A DNA stretch of 64,000 nucleotides, from the NCBI GenBank assembly GCA_029449235.1, contig JANATG010000014.1, forward strand, positions 1,488,001 through 1,552,000, written 5' to 3'. This DNA is from Linnemannia schmuckeri (taxonomy: Eukaryota > Mortierellomycota > Mortierellomycetes > Mortierellales > Mortierellaceae). The position numbers and the translations under genes are program-made. Positions within the stretch are counted from its first letter, which is position 1. Every line of letters starts with the position of its first letter. Under the pieces are notes generated by a model, which searched no databases, had not been told where the DNA came from, and saw only the letters and a list, made by a program, of their open reading frames with translations. This document shows positions 33,705-45,055 of this stretch, piece by piece.

Positions 33705-36700
33705 TTAGTGGCTTGTGTCCGTAGACAATATGATTATTTTGTGCAATAGTTTTGTGTATTTCTTTTTTGATGTTTTTGGAGATATCGTCCCAAGACTGGG
33801 TCTGATCATGCAAAAAGAGGGTGATGTTGGCTGTGTGGACCCAATCAGGCAACATGCTAAGAGTTGAGGAGCGGAGATGTTGTACTCGGGTTTGATGGAG
33901 AACTCAGGAGGCGTGAAAGAGAGGAGCGAGTGTAAATCCTCGTCCGACCAGAGGGGCTTGTCGGTATATTCCTTCAGCGTGGACTGCCATGCCAGATATT
34001 TGGCAGAGCACTGAAAGACGTAGTGATTCTTGTCTGCTCTCTGCTCTCTACATCCCCGCATTTCGCACTTTGGGTCTTGATTCCAGCGGTGAGCACGGAG
34101 TGTGCCACATGGAAGAATGTCTCGCTTGTATCGCCACCATATTGTGCGGGCTCTGTGAGGAATCTTTGCACGCCAGAACTTGCGCCATTGGGATGCAGAT
34201 CCTTCCTCAGAGCGGGACGTTGATACAGTGGGGGACGGGTCTGTCCCTGGTAGCGGGGAGGAGGATAGGAAGTGCCGTAGTTGTTTGGTGGTAGCAGCGC
34301 CAAAAGTCACAATGCTCTTGCCGGCTCCATAGAGTACTATGGACAGTACTCGTTGTTGGATCCGGTCGCCTACCAGTCCCGCCGGCGGGTCCTGTATCAC
34401 AGTAAGATAGGCCTGCGACATACTCCTGATTTTTGATTGGACGAGTTGGGAGACCAGACTTTCCCGTTCCTGCTTCAGTTTGCTTGTCAGCTCAGGCTTA
34501 TTAGTCACTCGATACTTGTTGCTCTTGTCCATGATCAACAAGAACAAATCACCGATTCGAGTTTTAAGTGGGGGAACGGTGTTATCAGCGGACGGAAACC
34601 ACCATTCGACTGGGGAAGCCGCAAAGGTGGATGAATCTGGGGGACTGGCTTTGGTAATAGATGCCTTGAGGGAGGGCAGTTTGGTGGCTGCAACCACCAT
34701 ACGCTAGAGACTGGGGAATCCGGCTAGCATAGAGCGGTATGGGATATCTTCCGGTGCAACAACAAAGGCGAGGCGATGCGCCGAATTAGTCCGCCATTGA
34801 ATGATATCCAGAGCAATATCCTTTCCCCAGGACGCCGTGGAGGAAACCGCATTACGGAGATGTTTGAGCTGGAAGACCTGGAACTGGGTGGCAGGGTCAA
34901 TTACACCTAGTCCGCCCTTGTGACGTGGAGAGGTGATAGTACTCCATGCCGCTGCTGGCTTGAAGTTGCAGACAAACGCAGTGACAGTCTGTCGAACTCT
35001 GGATAGGAACTGAGTGGGAAAAGGAACCACCCACGCGAGGTGCCAAAGGCGTGATAGAATGAGGGCGTTGACAATGGTGGCCCTGCCCAGGACTGATAGG
35101 GTGCGAGAAGAGTGTATGTCGAGACCTGCTTTGATTTTGGCGTAGATCTTGTCCCAGAATGTCTTCTCCTGATCCTTGCCAAAGAAGATCGGGAAACCCA
35201 AGTAGGTCAGCGCATCCTGGGAGGTGGAGTCATGCCATTGGATATCAAGGGCCATTAGATGACCCTTGAGTTGCGGGTCGGCCGAGCGAGACATAGGGAA
35301 TGCAATGGTTTTGTTAAGGTTGACTTTGGCATTCGAGGCCCGACCGTAGAGGGTAAGCGCGTCATCGAGGGCCTCCCATTCCGCCACCGAGGAGACTAAT
35401 GCCAGTAAATCGTCGGCATAAGCCCCGTGCTTCACCGATTGCTGTCGTGCTGGGATCGTGATTCCCTGGACCTCTGGAGATGACTGGATGTATGCCAGAA
35501 GCGGCTCAAAGGCGAGGTTGAAAAGAAGTGGTGACAGGGGGTCTCCTTGTCGAAGACCTCTGGATTGTGTGAAGGGGTCTGAAAGAAAGCCGTTAATGTT
35601 GAGGGAGATCCTAGTGGAAAAGAAAAGCATTGTGATGCTTCTGACGATTGGGTGAGGGAACCCAAACTTCTTCAGCACCGCCTCCAGATAAGTCGGATGA
35701 ACTCTGTCGTATGCTTTCTCCTGATCCAAAAGGATTCCGACATGTTTCAGCTTCCTTGCCCTGCAATAATCTCGTAAGTTGTTGAGCACCAGTCCATTGT
35801 CTGCAATGTGCCGTCCAGCCGTGAATCCCGTCTGGTACGGACCCGTCAAAGTCCTCATGTATGGTTGAATCCGGAGAGTGAGAATCTTGGTGAATATCTT
35901 AGCGTCCGAGTTGATAAGGGATAGGGGGCGCCAGTTCGAGAGACGAGACGCGTCTCCCTTTTTGTAGAGTAGGATCATAACAGTTTCCTGCCAGGAAAGA
36001 GGAAAGGTCGAATCCAGTAGTGCCTCATTCAATACCGCAAGGAGAAGTATGCGAATCCAGGGGATGTTGATGATATGTCGGTATAGCTCGAAAGGAAGTC
36101 CGTCTCGACCTGGTGCCTTGGAGTGAGGGGCCATGCCTATCGCCTCCTCTAGCTCCTGGTCGCTGATCCTCAGAGTAAGTCCAACTTTGTCGATGTCTGT
36201 GAGTGTAGCTGTTGGAGGGAGGGAGTCTAGAAGTAGCTGAGTGGCGTGTTCATCTGACTGGTCGGGGTATAGAGATGAGAATAAAAATCAGCTGCCACTT
36301 GTAGTCGTTCTTCCGCCGTCGTAGTAAGGTCGTTTGTTGTGGGATTGTGAAGGGCTGGGACGAGTCTCTTTTTGAATCGCTGGGCAATAGCTCTGAAAAA
36401 GTATCTTGTACTGGCCTCGCCTTTCTCTCGCCAGGTGGTGCCCGATCGTAATGCATACGTATCTAGTTCCTCCGTTGTCTGATGTTGAAGAAAGATTTCC
36501 AGCGCCTCGAGTTCCTGCGCCAGGGTAGCCTTTGTCGCTCCAGAGGCACGGGCAAAGTCAGCTAGGAGAGTTTGGCGTGTGTTGTTGAGTTCCTGAATGG
36601 CGGACTGTCGATCCCTTCGTTTGGAGATAGAGGTTTTGATGCAGAAACGTTTGATGTTGTCCTTAATCCTGTCCCAATGTTGTTGGTGGTTCTCGAGAGG

Positions 36701-37516
36701 GAGGGGATCAGCAAGGGTCGAAAGAAAACCATCCAGTTCATCCCGGAAGTTGGCGCTGTCGAGCAATCGCGCATTCATACGCCATAGTCCCCGGCCCATC
36801 TGTGGTACAGTGCTAGGAGTCAGGGTCAGTATCAGCATATCATGGTCTGAAAAAGGAGAAGAACAAAGTTGCTCTGGTTTGGAGACCTGTGAGAGGAGAG
36901 AAAAGGAAGAAAAGATATAGTCGATGGTGGTTCGGGTTTTATTCCCGGTGTGGGTAAAGGTGGTATTGGGAATAGTATGGGGGGGCGTGATGCAGTCTAC
37001 TAGATGAGAATTAACCCAGTCTTGGAACTCTGGGTGTGGTCTGGAGTGATGGTGCTGGTAATTGAGATCACCAAGAAGGAAAGCGTGTCGAGGAGGGGAG
37101 AGGAAGAAAGGAAGTGAAAGGCAGTCGAGGAAAAACTGTTTTCTGTCAGTAGGGTTAGCGTCCGCATACATGACACAAAAGGTGGCTTCAAAAGATAGGG
37201 AGGATGACTTAATGCTGGCAGTTATGACTCTACCATCAAGGGAGGTGGAGGAAGAAGTGATAGAGAAGGAGGGATCACGAATGAGGAGTGCACAGTGCCT
37301 TGTCCACACTGCATCATTGCAATTGAAAATTTGGTTAAGTATTTGTTGCTGGTGGGTGTTCGGTCCTGGGGAGTCAAATCCCAGTTTTTGCAGGGCCAGA
37401 ATGCTATTGTCAGTTTGTCGAAGCCAGGTGTAAAAGTTTGACTGGTTGTTGGGGCCAATAGTCCTTTGGAGGTGCTGCTTGCGCATGCCTCGCACATTCA
37501 GTGTCGCTATCCGCAT
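33705..37516 (-). pseudogene. LINE ORF2: endonuclease–reverse transcriptase, broken
   Basis: The start ATG at 37514–37516 overlaps the ORF1 stop by one base (TAATG). APE endonuclease (~first 250 aa): MRIATLNVRGMRKQ, HAFLLGDLNYQH, TRTTIDYIFSS, SPFSDHDMLILTL. Reverse transcriptase: SKAPGRDGLPFELY, GILLDQEKAYDRVHP, GLRQGDPLSPLLFNLAF and the catalytic YADDLLAL. The C-terminal finger is CGTLRAHRW ... CEMRGCREQRADKNHYVFQC. Lesions: a 1-nt loss in the G run at 36264–36267 between endonuclease and RT, TAG at 34704–34706, and a 1-nt loss near 33852–33856. After the last shift the restored reading has no stop before the A tail. All catalytic motifs are otherwise present. Confidence 0.9.
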
Positions 37517-39138
37517 TAATGTTGAGTACGGGGGGAGCGACGCTTGTCAGTATTCTTTGGTGAGGTTCCCAATGCTTGAGATACCACCTTCTTCATCGAA
37601 GTGAGCAAGCCATTTTGGGAGGGGTGAGGTGAAACGTCATAGACTTGGGAAAGGGTAGGAGAAGATGTGTAAACGGATGAGTGGTCGTCGGGATACTCGC
37701 TGTTAGGATTTTTTCTAGAATGAACGGAATGGGCTCTTCTACCCTTCAGCGATTTAGTTGATCGAGTCGATCTTATAGAAAAGGCCGAACGAGCCGAACG
37801 GACTGACTGCGCCGAAGAGGTGGACATTTCGTCAACCTGTCGTTTATTGGGCTTATTTGGTGTCTGTGCACTGGCGACGTCGACATCGAGAGCGGCAATC
37901 GCAGCAGCCTGTGAGGCTGTGACAGGTGGCAACTCCTCATTCGTGGAAGAGGGAGGCGAGGGGGTTGAATGGGATGGGGCAGTTGGAGTTGGTGTGAATT
38001 TTAAGTTTGTGATCTCAGGGGTAAAGTTAAAAGATGGTGTGGGGACCTGGTCAACGTCCATACCAGAGGGAGTGTTTGGGACAGGGGATGAAGGAATAGT
38101 CTCCGGGACAACTTCAGAGTCCTCAGATGACAGGGAAGTTGCCTCGGGAGCAGTACTCTGAGGAGAAGAAGATGAAGGAGGAAGGGGAACAGAAGGGTTG
38201 GAAGAGGAAGAAGATTTGTCAGCCGAAAGGTCTCTCACAGGCTCCTTACCTTTGCTGGCCTTGTTATCTCTTTCAGAGAACCTACTACATTGATATGTGA
38301 TGTGGCCTGCTGCCTTGCACTTGTAGCAGATCAAAGATAGTCTGCTGGGGCAGCGGTTGAGGATGTGACCGTCCTGTCTGCAATAGTTACAGAAGGGGGA
38401 ACTGCCCGCCCATTGAATCCTGACCGGTGCCTTCTGGTGGTGAGGGATCATAAGCGTGCGCTCCATCGAGACATCTTCAGGGGTGTAGACGCCCTTAACG
38501 TAGACATAAAATAGGTGGGTGGGTGCAAAAATCGCCTTTGAAGAAGGAAAGGTAGGGATCTCAATCCTGATAACCTTGCCCATCTTCTTCTTGGTCTGGA
38601 TAAAGTCGATCACTCTTTGATAGAGTAGGTCGCCCGTATCTTGAGAGGACTGGAACTGATAGTTAGAAAATATGAGTTTGGTGATGATATAGTCCATGTT
38701 GGATGAAAGAGGGTGGTGGGGGATGCCTTTGAAGGTGATGGGCTTTGTGGAGAGGGTGGCGGCATCCAGGCGCTCATGGTAGACCACCTCAATTCGTCGC
38801 TGTTTGTCGGGGCAATTGAAGGCGTTGATGCTGATGATGGGCATGGTAAGCTTGGAAGCTTCAATAAGCGTCTTGTGGGTTGTGAATACCGCATCTAGAA
38901 AGTCCCCAACGGGAGTGGTGCTGGGAGCCATGTACGCAATCGCCTTCGGGTTGACGAGTTCCACGCGGGCACCCTTGTGTTGGGGGGCAATCTTGGCAAG
39001 GTGACCGTCAGTGGGATCGTTGAACACCGAGATGAGTTTAGGAGAGGTAATGCTGTTGGTGTTGGCAGCCTTAGAGGCATAGGAGGGAGGCGGGGGAGTG
39101 GGTGGGTCCCCCTCTTGGGGACGGCGCGATTTTGTCAT
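37516..39138 (-). CDS. LINE ORF1: Gag-like nucleic-acid-binding protein, 540 aa, intact
   Basis: The start MTKSRRPQEGD at 39136–39138 is the first ATG inside the element. An ATG further upstream lies in host flank beyond the duplication and is rejected. The N-terminal Pro-rich part is followed by an RRM-like/esterase-free globular region (VELVNPKAIAYMAPS, IEVVYHERLDAATLSTKPI, MERTLMIPHHQKAPVRIQW). Two zinc knuckles follow: CNYCRQDGHILNRC (CCHC) and CYKCKAAGHITYQC (CCHC). The C-terminal half is Ser/Pro/Thr-rich and disordered with a basic RSARSAFSIRSTRSTKS tract. It would coat LINE RNA and assist cDNA priming. It ends in TAA fused with the ORF2 ATG. Confidence 0.9.
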   Translation of the reverse strand: MTKSRRPQEGDPPTPPPPSYASKAANTNSITSPKLISVFNDPTDGHLAKIAPQHKGARVELVNPKAIAYMAPSTTPVGDFLDAVFTTHKTLIEASKLTMPIISINAFNCPDKQRRIEVVYHERLDAATLSTKPITFKGIPHHPLSSNMDYIITKLIFSNYQFQSSQDTGDLLYQRVIDFIQTKKKMGKVIRIEIPTFPSSKAIFAPTHLFYVYVKGVYTPEDVSMERTLMIPHHQKAPVRIQWAGSSPFCNYCRQDGHILNRCPSRLSLICYKCKAAGHITYQCSRFSERDNKASKGKEPVRDLSADKSSSSSNPSVPLPPSSSSPQSTAPEATSLSSEDSEVVPETIPSSPVPNTPSGMDVDQVPTPSFNFTPEITNLKFTPTPTAPSHSTPSPPSSTNEELPPVTASQAAAIAALDVDVASAQTPNKPNKRQVDEMSTSSAQSVRSARSAFSIRSTRSTKSLKGRRAHSVHSRKNPNSEYPDDHSSVYTSSPTLSQVYDVSPHPSQNGLLTSMKKVVSQALGTSPKNTDKRRSPRTQH

Positions 39139-39166
39139 GGGAATGAAGGTTTTAAGAAATGAATGC

Positions 39167-39179
39167 GTGAAGGCGAAGA
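39167..39179. repeat. LINE target-site duplication, right copy
   Basis: GTGAAGGCGAAGA, identical to 33644–33656. It borders the 5' end of the minus-strand element. Confidence 0.92.
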
Positions 39180-39583
39180 GAGAGCAAAGACAGCACTTAC
39201 ACATTCGTGCAAGCAGTCACATTTCAAGGAGGAAATAACAAATTCAATGTCCTTCTCTACTCCATCCAATCATCAAAGGCTTCAGTCATGCCCAACCTCC
39301 ATCCACCAGCTACCATATCTCTTACTTCTCTCCTCTACCTCGCTATATGTTGTTGCATTCCTCTTTCTCTCTTTCACAGGCAAGTCCTTTCTATTCTTTC
39401 TCTCTTTACACTAGTAGCTTCCTTGTCTTCGCACATATTTTTACGTGAGAACAAAAAAGAACGCCAGGCCAAAAAAAAATTATAATCTCTTCTTTAACAT
39501 CTATTACTAAAGACAACAATTTACAGATACAATCAGATATACTCAACGCCTTTATTCGTCTCAGACCAAACAAAAAAAAAGAA
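39180..39583. other. Spacer between LINE and second NACHT pseudogene
   Basis: Host sequence that was continuous with 32985–33643 before the insertion, then AT-rich sequence. No gene seen. Confidence 0.55.
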
Positions 39584-42329
39584 CTATTCCAGAAGAATAG
39601 CGCCTCGCTGCTGCAACAAAGTCCTATCAGAAAGACTCAAAGCGGTACTACTGTCGACTTTTGCGCCCGACACACAAAAGTCTCCACCTTCCGACCTCCA
39701 GTTCAGTCGAACTTCAACCTCACCGTCTCCTTCTTCTGGAATCACTCGCCAGATGTGAACAACATTATTGGTACCGACAGTTCGGAATGTCCGCGGAAAA
39801 TTGTATCCAGACCCCATGATTCTGTCGATGCGAACCAAGTCCGTACAGTCGTATCGAAGCTCGAGGTTGCAATTTGGCGTCCGTCAGGTGAGAACGGAAC
39901 TTTGGGTATGGCGCCGTCGTATCCCTCCAGGATCGAGAGCAGACCGCCTGTATTCGAGTTTAAAAGTCGGAGGACGTTGTCGAAACCGCCAGACACAATC
40001 TGCTTGTCGTCAGGTGAAAACGCGACGCTTAAAACCCCTTCATCATGCGCTCCGATGGCCCAGATATATTCGCCCGTGACCGCATCCCATACCCTGACGC
40101 TTCCTTCTTGATCAGCTGTGGCAATACGGCTTCCTTCGGGAGAGTATACGAGATCGTTGATGCAGTCATCATGTCCGCCGGAAAATGCTGTCAAGGTATG
40201 GCTTGTGTAATTCCATGTCCCGAGAATCCCGGTCCAGTTACCGAAAGCCAACTAACCACCCATCGGTGAAAACGTCAGAGCCGTGATACTCTTCTTGGAA
40301 TTTTGAATAGAACATGTGGTGCTCCAAGTGATGTCGTCAAAGACTGTAATGGCTCCGGTGGTGAATCCAACGGCTTTCAATGTGCCGTCTGAGGAATATG
40401 CAGTAACATTCGGCATGTGATGCAAGCTCAAAGGCTTCTCTCCGAACTGGGCTCCTCCCAACTTGGCTCCTTGAAGTTCTGCCTGGCGCAACCAATATTT
40501 ATCGAGAATGGTGCCCGTAAAATCCGCATCCCGCAGGTCGACCTAGTCGAATTCTCCTCCGGTCAAGTTGGCACCCCTGATTTTGATGCCTTGCAGATCG
40601 GTACTGTTGAATCGCATGCCGGAGCGAACCAGGATAGTCATCGCGTTTGCTGACAATGTTTGGTCGACGCCATCGCTGTTCCTTGATTCTCGCACCGTCT
40701 CCACTAACTGCTCCTTGAAAACCTGGTTACTCTGCACTCGGTCGGCGAGAAACTGGATGGCCATCAGGCGATCTGCAGTGTTGACAACTCCCAGCTTGTG
40801 TCCTTCCTCCAATGCCTGCCCTTTCCCAGCGTCTGTTCTCTCTCCAGCGCCTGTCCTCTCTCCTTCAGTGAGCCGGGACTCGATGTCGAAACAAGTCCTT
40901 GCTTGTCTCTCTTTAAGTCCTCCAAATTGGAGCTGCTTAAAATACACCCGCCAGTAGGGTTACCGTTGCCAGAATTACCATAGTCGCCAGAATCGCCATC
41001 ATCACACCCGTTAGGATCAAACACAGCCAGCGAGTAGAGATACTGCAACAGCGAAGGGTGGGCGAATCGGTAAAAGCTCCCTGAATTAATCAAGGGAACC
41101 GACTCCTGCAAAAGCCTCGTCTCTGGATCTGGACCAAAAAACTTGGCCTTCCATGGGCTCGTGTTCTTGTGACGCAGGTATGAGTATTCGACAACGGGAC
41201 CGCCTCCTTGTTTCGTGAAGATTTCGACCACAAGATTCTTTAGGTACTCCATGCAAGCCGTCCTGAACCCGTACTCCGTCAACCTACCGAGCGTCTGCTG
41301 CTCAGTGGAGCTCATCGTTTTCCTATGTAAACGTTGCTTACCGACGCTCATTCAATGATCGAATAGGTGCTTGTATAGTGCATCAAAGGAGATTCTAGAT
41401 TGTGAAACATCTTGTGGTGACCGTATGACGTACGGCAGTAGTTCCATAATGAAAGAAAGGATATATGGGTTCTTGACCAGCTCCATCAAATTGGGGATAT
41501 CGGCCAACCTCTCCATGTAATGCTGAACGTTCCAAACACGACTGCTCTCCGAAGTCAGCGGGACCTCCGATGGGCGATGTTGTACAACGTCCTGGCCGAC
41601 TCCAAACGACTGTTGCACCACCACCTGAAGCTGTTTTTCCACATATCTCTCGATGTATCCTCTGATCTGTCGAAGCGTGAAGGAAGCTATGGCAACCCTT
41701 TGAAATTGATCCAGTTTCTTGGGGCTGTATCGGTTGTCCACTTCTAGTTGAAAGCGACTATCAGAATCACGTCCGATTTTGTCGCTTCTGCAGACGATGA
41801 TCAGCTTGACGATCCACTGTCCATCTCTGTTGAATCTGTTCTGGTTGTATATGTTTCCTTGAACTTGTGCCTCGTCGTATCCATCGCAGATCAGGATGAA
41901 CTGGCGCTTGTTGCGCCTTAGGAGCTGGGTGTGTTCAGAGTGAAAGCCTTTGCTCTTGAGCACTTGTCCAAGAACATCGGTGGCTGTGTTGCCGAACTCT
42001 GGTAGATTGACGAGGATTGGGATCGGGTCGTCGGAGCCGGTGTATTCACCCCACAGTTCGCGTTCCAGCTGCCTGACAAAGACGGTCTTCCCTGAACTAG
42101 GATCGCCCACGATCAGCAGCACTTGTTTGTCGCTCTCCAGGAACTCTTGCGCCATCGCCATCAAGGTTCTCGCTAGAGGGTGCGATGCGTCCAAACCGGT
42201 GTTATTGTGTGATTGGATGGCGCCGAGTGGTTGGTCATAACCGAACGGTTCAATGTAAATCACAGGGTCTGGGGCGTCCAGGCACAGACTCTTCAACCTC
42301 TGCACTCGCTCCTCAACGGCAACTTGCAT
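39584..42329 (-). pseudogene. Decayed NACHT–pentapeptide–WD40 gene, N-terminally truncated
   Basis: In order on the minus strand: NACHT NTPase (Walker A GDPSSGKT, Walker B FILICDGYDEA, about 41352–42329); a helical linker (GSFYRFAHPSLLQYLYSL); pentapeptide repeats (FNSTDLQGIKIRGANLTGGE, LRDADFTGT, AELQGAKLGGAQF); WD40 repeats (SGGHDDCINDLVYSPEGSRI, GSVRVWDAVTGEYIW, GAHDEGVLSVAFSPDDKQI); and the C-terminal cap NVVHIWRVI ... VRLNWRSEGGDF. Lesions: TGA 41352–41354 (Trp in the family), a frameshift between 40800 and 40950, TAG 40543–40545, TAG 40252–40254, and a frameshift with missing WD40 blades near 39770–39800. The helical N-terminal domain seen in the 1–2.3 kb copy is absent upstream of 42329, and several propeller blades are gone. 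Intact relatives are NLR-like STAND proteins. Confidence 0.87.
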
Positions 42330-43766
42330 TTGGAATAATAATATATTGTCCTAATTGGGTCACAGTAATTAGCTCTTGAGCTAGTGCTCACATTTTGACA
42401 AACTATATAATAAATCCACGGATGTTATGTATACTCATCACTGAATGCCGATAGATATCTTGAAGAAATTAGGCGAGAAGGATGCAAAGAACTTTCCTGG
42501 ATGACAGGTTTGACTAGCATAATGGTAAAGATCAAGGATAGTCTGTTTAGTATCGCAATATAACGGCACTTGTTGGAATCGATGGCGAGACCATTGACGA
42601 ATGTTGTCTATTTACCTTGTTATCGATATTGAAAAAAGATGGAAACAGACGAGAAGAATTTAAGTAAAGGAAAAAATTTGTCTTCGCCGTCTCTTGTATT
42701 TATTGCTGTCTGTATAAGGAAGGTGAGCAAAGATGGGGAACTGGGTGTCAAAGGTGGAAAAGTGACAGGGATAGAGAGACAGTGACTTTTTTTTATTATT
42801 TTTGAAGGGTGAACGAAGAGATATGATCGACTGTTCAATTGATTTAAAGAGGGGGTGAGGTGGTTATCAATCTTCCTATTTACACGTCCATACATTTGTT
42901 GCCAGCACGGTTTTAACTGTTGGCGAAGACATCAAAAGAAAAGGGGAGGGCCTCATTCCTGTTACAAATTACTTTTTTCTAAAAAATGCAAAAATGCAAA
43001 AAAAAAAGTACTCGCCGAGAGTTCATTTTTTTGTAACTCTCCGCAGGAGAAGTAACTTGTACAATCTACAAGATCGCAACTACGCTCTCGTTCTTGTTGT
43101 TGTACGTTTATTGAGTTTGCAGGTGTATGAGTATTTTCATTTTTACCACGTGCCCTCCTCGTCTAATGTGAGGTTCATAAAGGTTTAAAAATACACGTTT
43201 TTTCTTGCCTCGTTCATGACACTAGGCTACTTGCCATTGTTTGTTTTTGTCTTTGCTACCTGTTCTTCTTTTCTCGTACTTATGTTTATCCATCATCCAC
43301 AAGCAACTCTTCTCATTTATGTGGTCCCTCACTTTCGCGCCTTCCTACCGTTAAAAAAAATGGAACCTGAGTCCAGCTTTCTCAGAATGTTGTCGTTTGA
43401 GCCTCAGTTGACCTCTTTTTCTCGATGACTTTGTCAACCAAGTATCTCTGTCTTCAATTGAGAAGGGTATATAACTGAGAGACAAGAATAAAAGAGCACG
43501 CTAGTTGTACACAAACCATTCCTCTCTGCTTTCCTTCCAACCATCCATCCTTCTTCCAAGCAAACCTGTACAAAAAACGAGACAGAATTTTTTTTCGTAC
43601 GCAATTTTATTTCTCCAGTGAAAAGCCCAAGGAAGGCATTCGACAGTGAAAGGAGCTACATACCAAACTCTTCCAAGAGCCATCCACCAGTCGCAGTCCG
43701 GTCCACAACCTGGCTCTGCACAACAATTGCCGCTGCTCCTCACAGCTTCAATAGAAGAAAATAAAA
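42330..43766. other. Intergenic, no gene seen
   Basis: AT-rich sequence with short A/T runs. 43501–43743 on the minus strand is open and Trp/Cys-containing, and may be 3' sequence of the adjacent LINE fragment. No other coding signal. Confidence 0.5.
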
Positions 43767-45055
43767 CTAAACACGAATGAAAGGAATTCTTCCCATCCTC
43801 TCCATTAATGACAATCTCCTCCTTCCCAACAAACTATCCAGCAACCGCTCATCGGCCGCGCGTGGATCCATGGACGCTCCAGGGCAGCGCCCATCCTCAT
43901 GTGTGGCTAGCGAAGCGCCACATGGGCAAAAACCATCCTGTGTGATGTAGCCGTATCCCTGACTCCAGTCACCTCGGGGACCTGTGTACTTGGAGGTCTT
44001 GTTCTTGACGGAGATGCCTTGTGTCTGCTCCCACGCGATCGTCGCGGAGCACCGAGGCTTCCATATCAACTCCGAAGCCTGCGCCTCCAGGTAGCCAACA
44101 AACCTATGCAAAACTGTCTTGGCAATGGACTGTGGGGTCCGGAAAACCGCGGACCATTCAGTTAACATACTCTTGGGGGTGATACCGCGGAGGAGGTCCG
44201 AGACACTCCACTTGGGATTCTCATCACGATCGGGAGCAGAACTACCGCTGTGCACGGCTCGAGCTCCACCGATAGAAGAGAATCCTTGAACATGTTCCGC
44301 ATCCGAGGGCGACTGCCAGTGTATGGGAACCGGCCTTGGCATCTGGCGTCCGTGGGCAATTGCACGATCATATTCACGCTTCCTGGCGGCGTTGTAGCTG
44401 TTTGTTGCCTGTACACCCCACCCACCAATCCTATCCATGGCCTCCTTCCAGATCGTAGTGGTGGTTTCTGCAGCAAGGGGACAATTTCAGACATTTTTGT
44501 TGTCCTCCTCCTCAAGCTCGCATCGCCGGCACAGGCAGGTCGAATAAAGGTCCGGTTTGCGCGCTTGCATAGAGTTCAAACTGGGCAACATGCCATGCAG
44601 CTTCTTGATGTGATGTGTGCGTTGGTGAGAGTCCTTGCTGTTGCTGTAGAATGTAAAGACGGCTCGCCTATCATGAACATGGGCCAGGGTCGATCGCCAC
44701 TCCACGTCCTCGATGTCTGGGATCGCCCTCTTGACTCGCCTCTGTGCTGTCCAGGCCTGATGGTGCCGAATTGTCGTTTGTTGTTTGAGCAGCTGCCGAA
44801 GATCAATCTCCACAAGCCCACCGTAACAATATGTAAAGTTCCTAATGTCCGTCTGTTGCGCCAGATCCACCACTACGGGTACTGTGTCGCTCTGTGCAGC
44901 CTCCTTTGCCGCCTGGTCTGCAAGCTCATTCCCATGTACATTGCTATGTCCCTTTATCCACTCCACCTCAACCCCGCCTGGCCGAGTTTCCATAATCTGC
45001 CGGAGTACCGCCCAAATACCAGCGTACGTGCTCCTGAACCGCTTCCTGGGCAGAA

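Larger units (their letters stand above)
33657..39166 (-). mobile_element. Complete APE-type non-LTR retrotransposon (LINE), 5.5 kb
   Basis: Minus-strand element with all the marks of a full-length LINE. It has a 13-bp target-site duplication, a ~22-nt A tail (33657–33678), a very short 28-nt 5' leader, ORF1 with zinc knuckles, and ORF2 with apurinic endonuclease, reverse transcriptase and a zf-RVT-like C-terminus. There is no RNase H after the RT. The exact duplication and the uninterrupted ORF1 point to a fairly recent insertion. ORF2 carries one stop and two 1-nt shifts, so this copy cannot move by itself. It landed in the C/T-rich leader upstream of the decayed gene at 32077–32984. Clade assignment (L1- or Tad-like) needs a tree. 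Confidence 0.93.

Noticed and set aside
33657..39166. LTR retrotransposon or virus-derived element
   Set aside because: No long terminal repeats, protease or integrase. The endonuclease is APE-type with a YADD reverse transcriptase and an A tail, so it is a LINE.
39139..39204. Upstream ATG extending LINE ORF1 by 22 codons
   Set aside because: It starts in host flank beyond the target-site duplication, so it is not part of the element.
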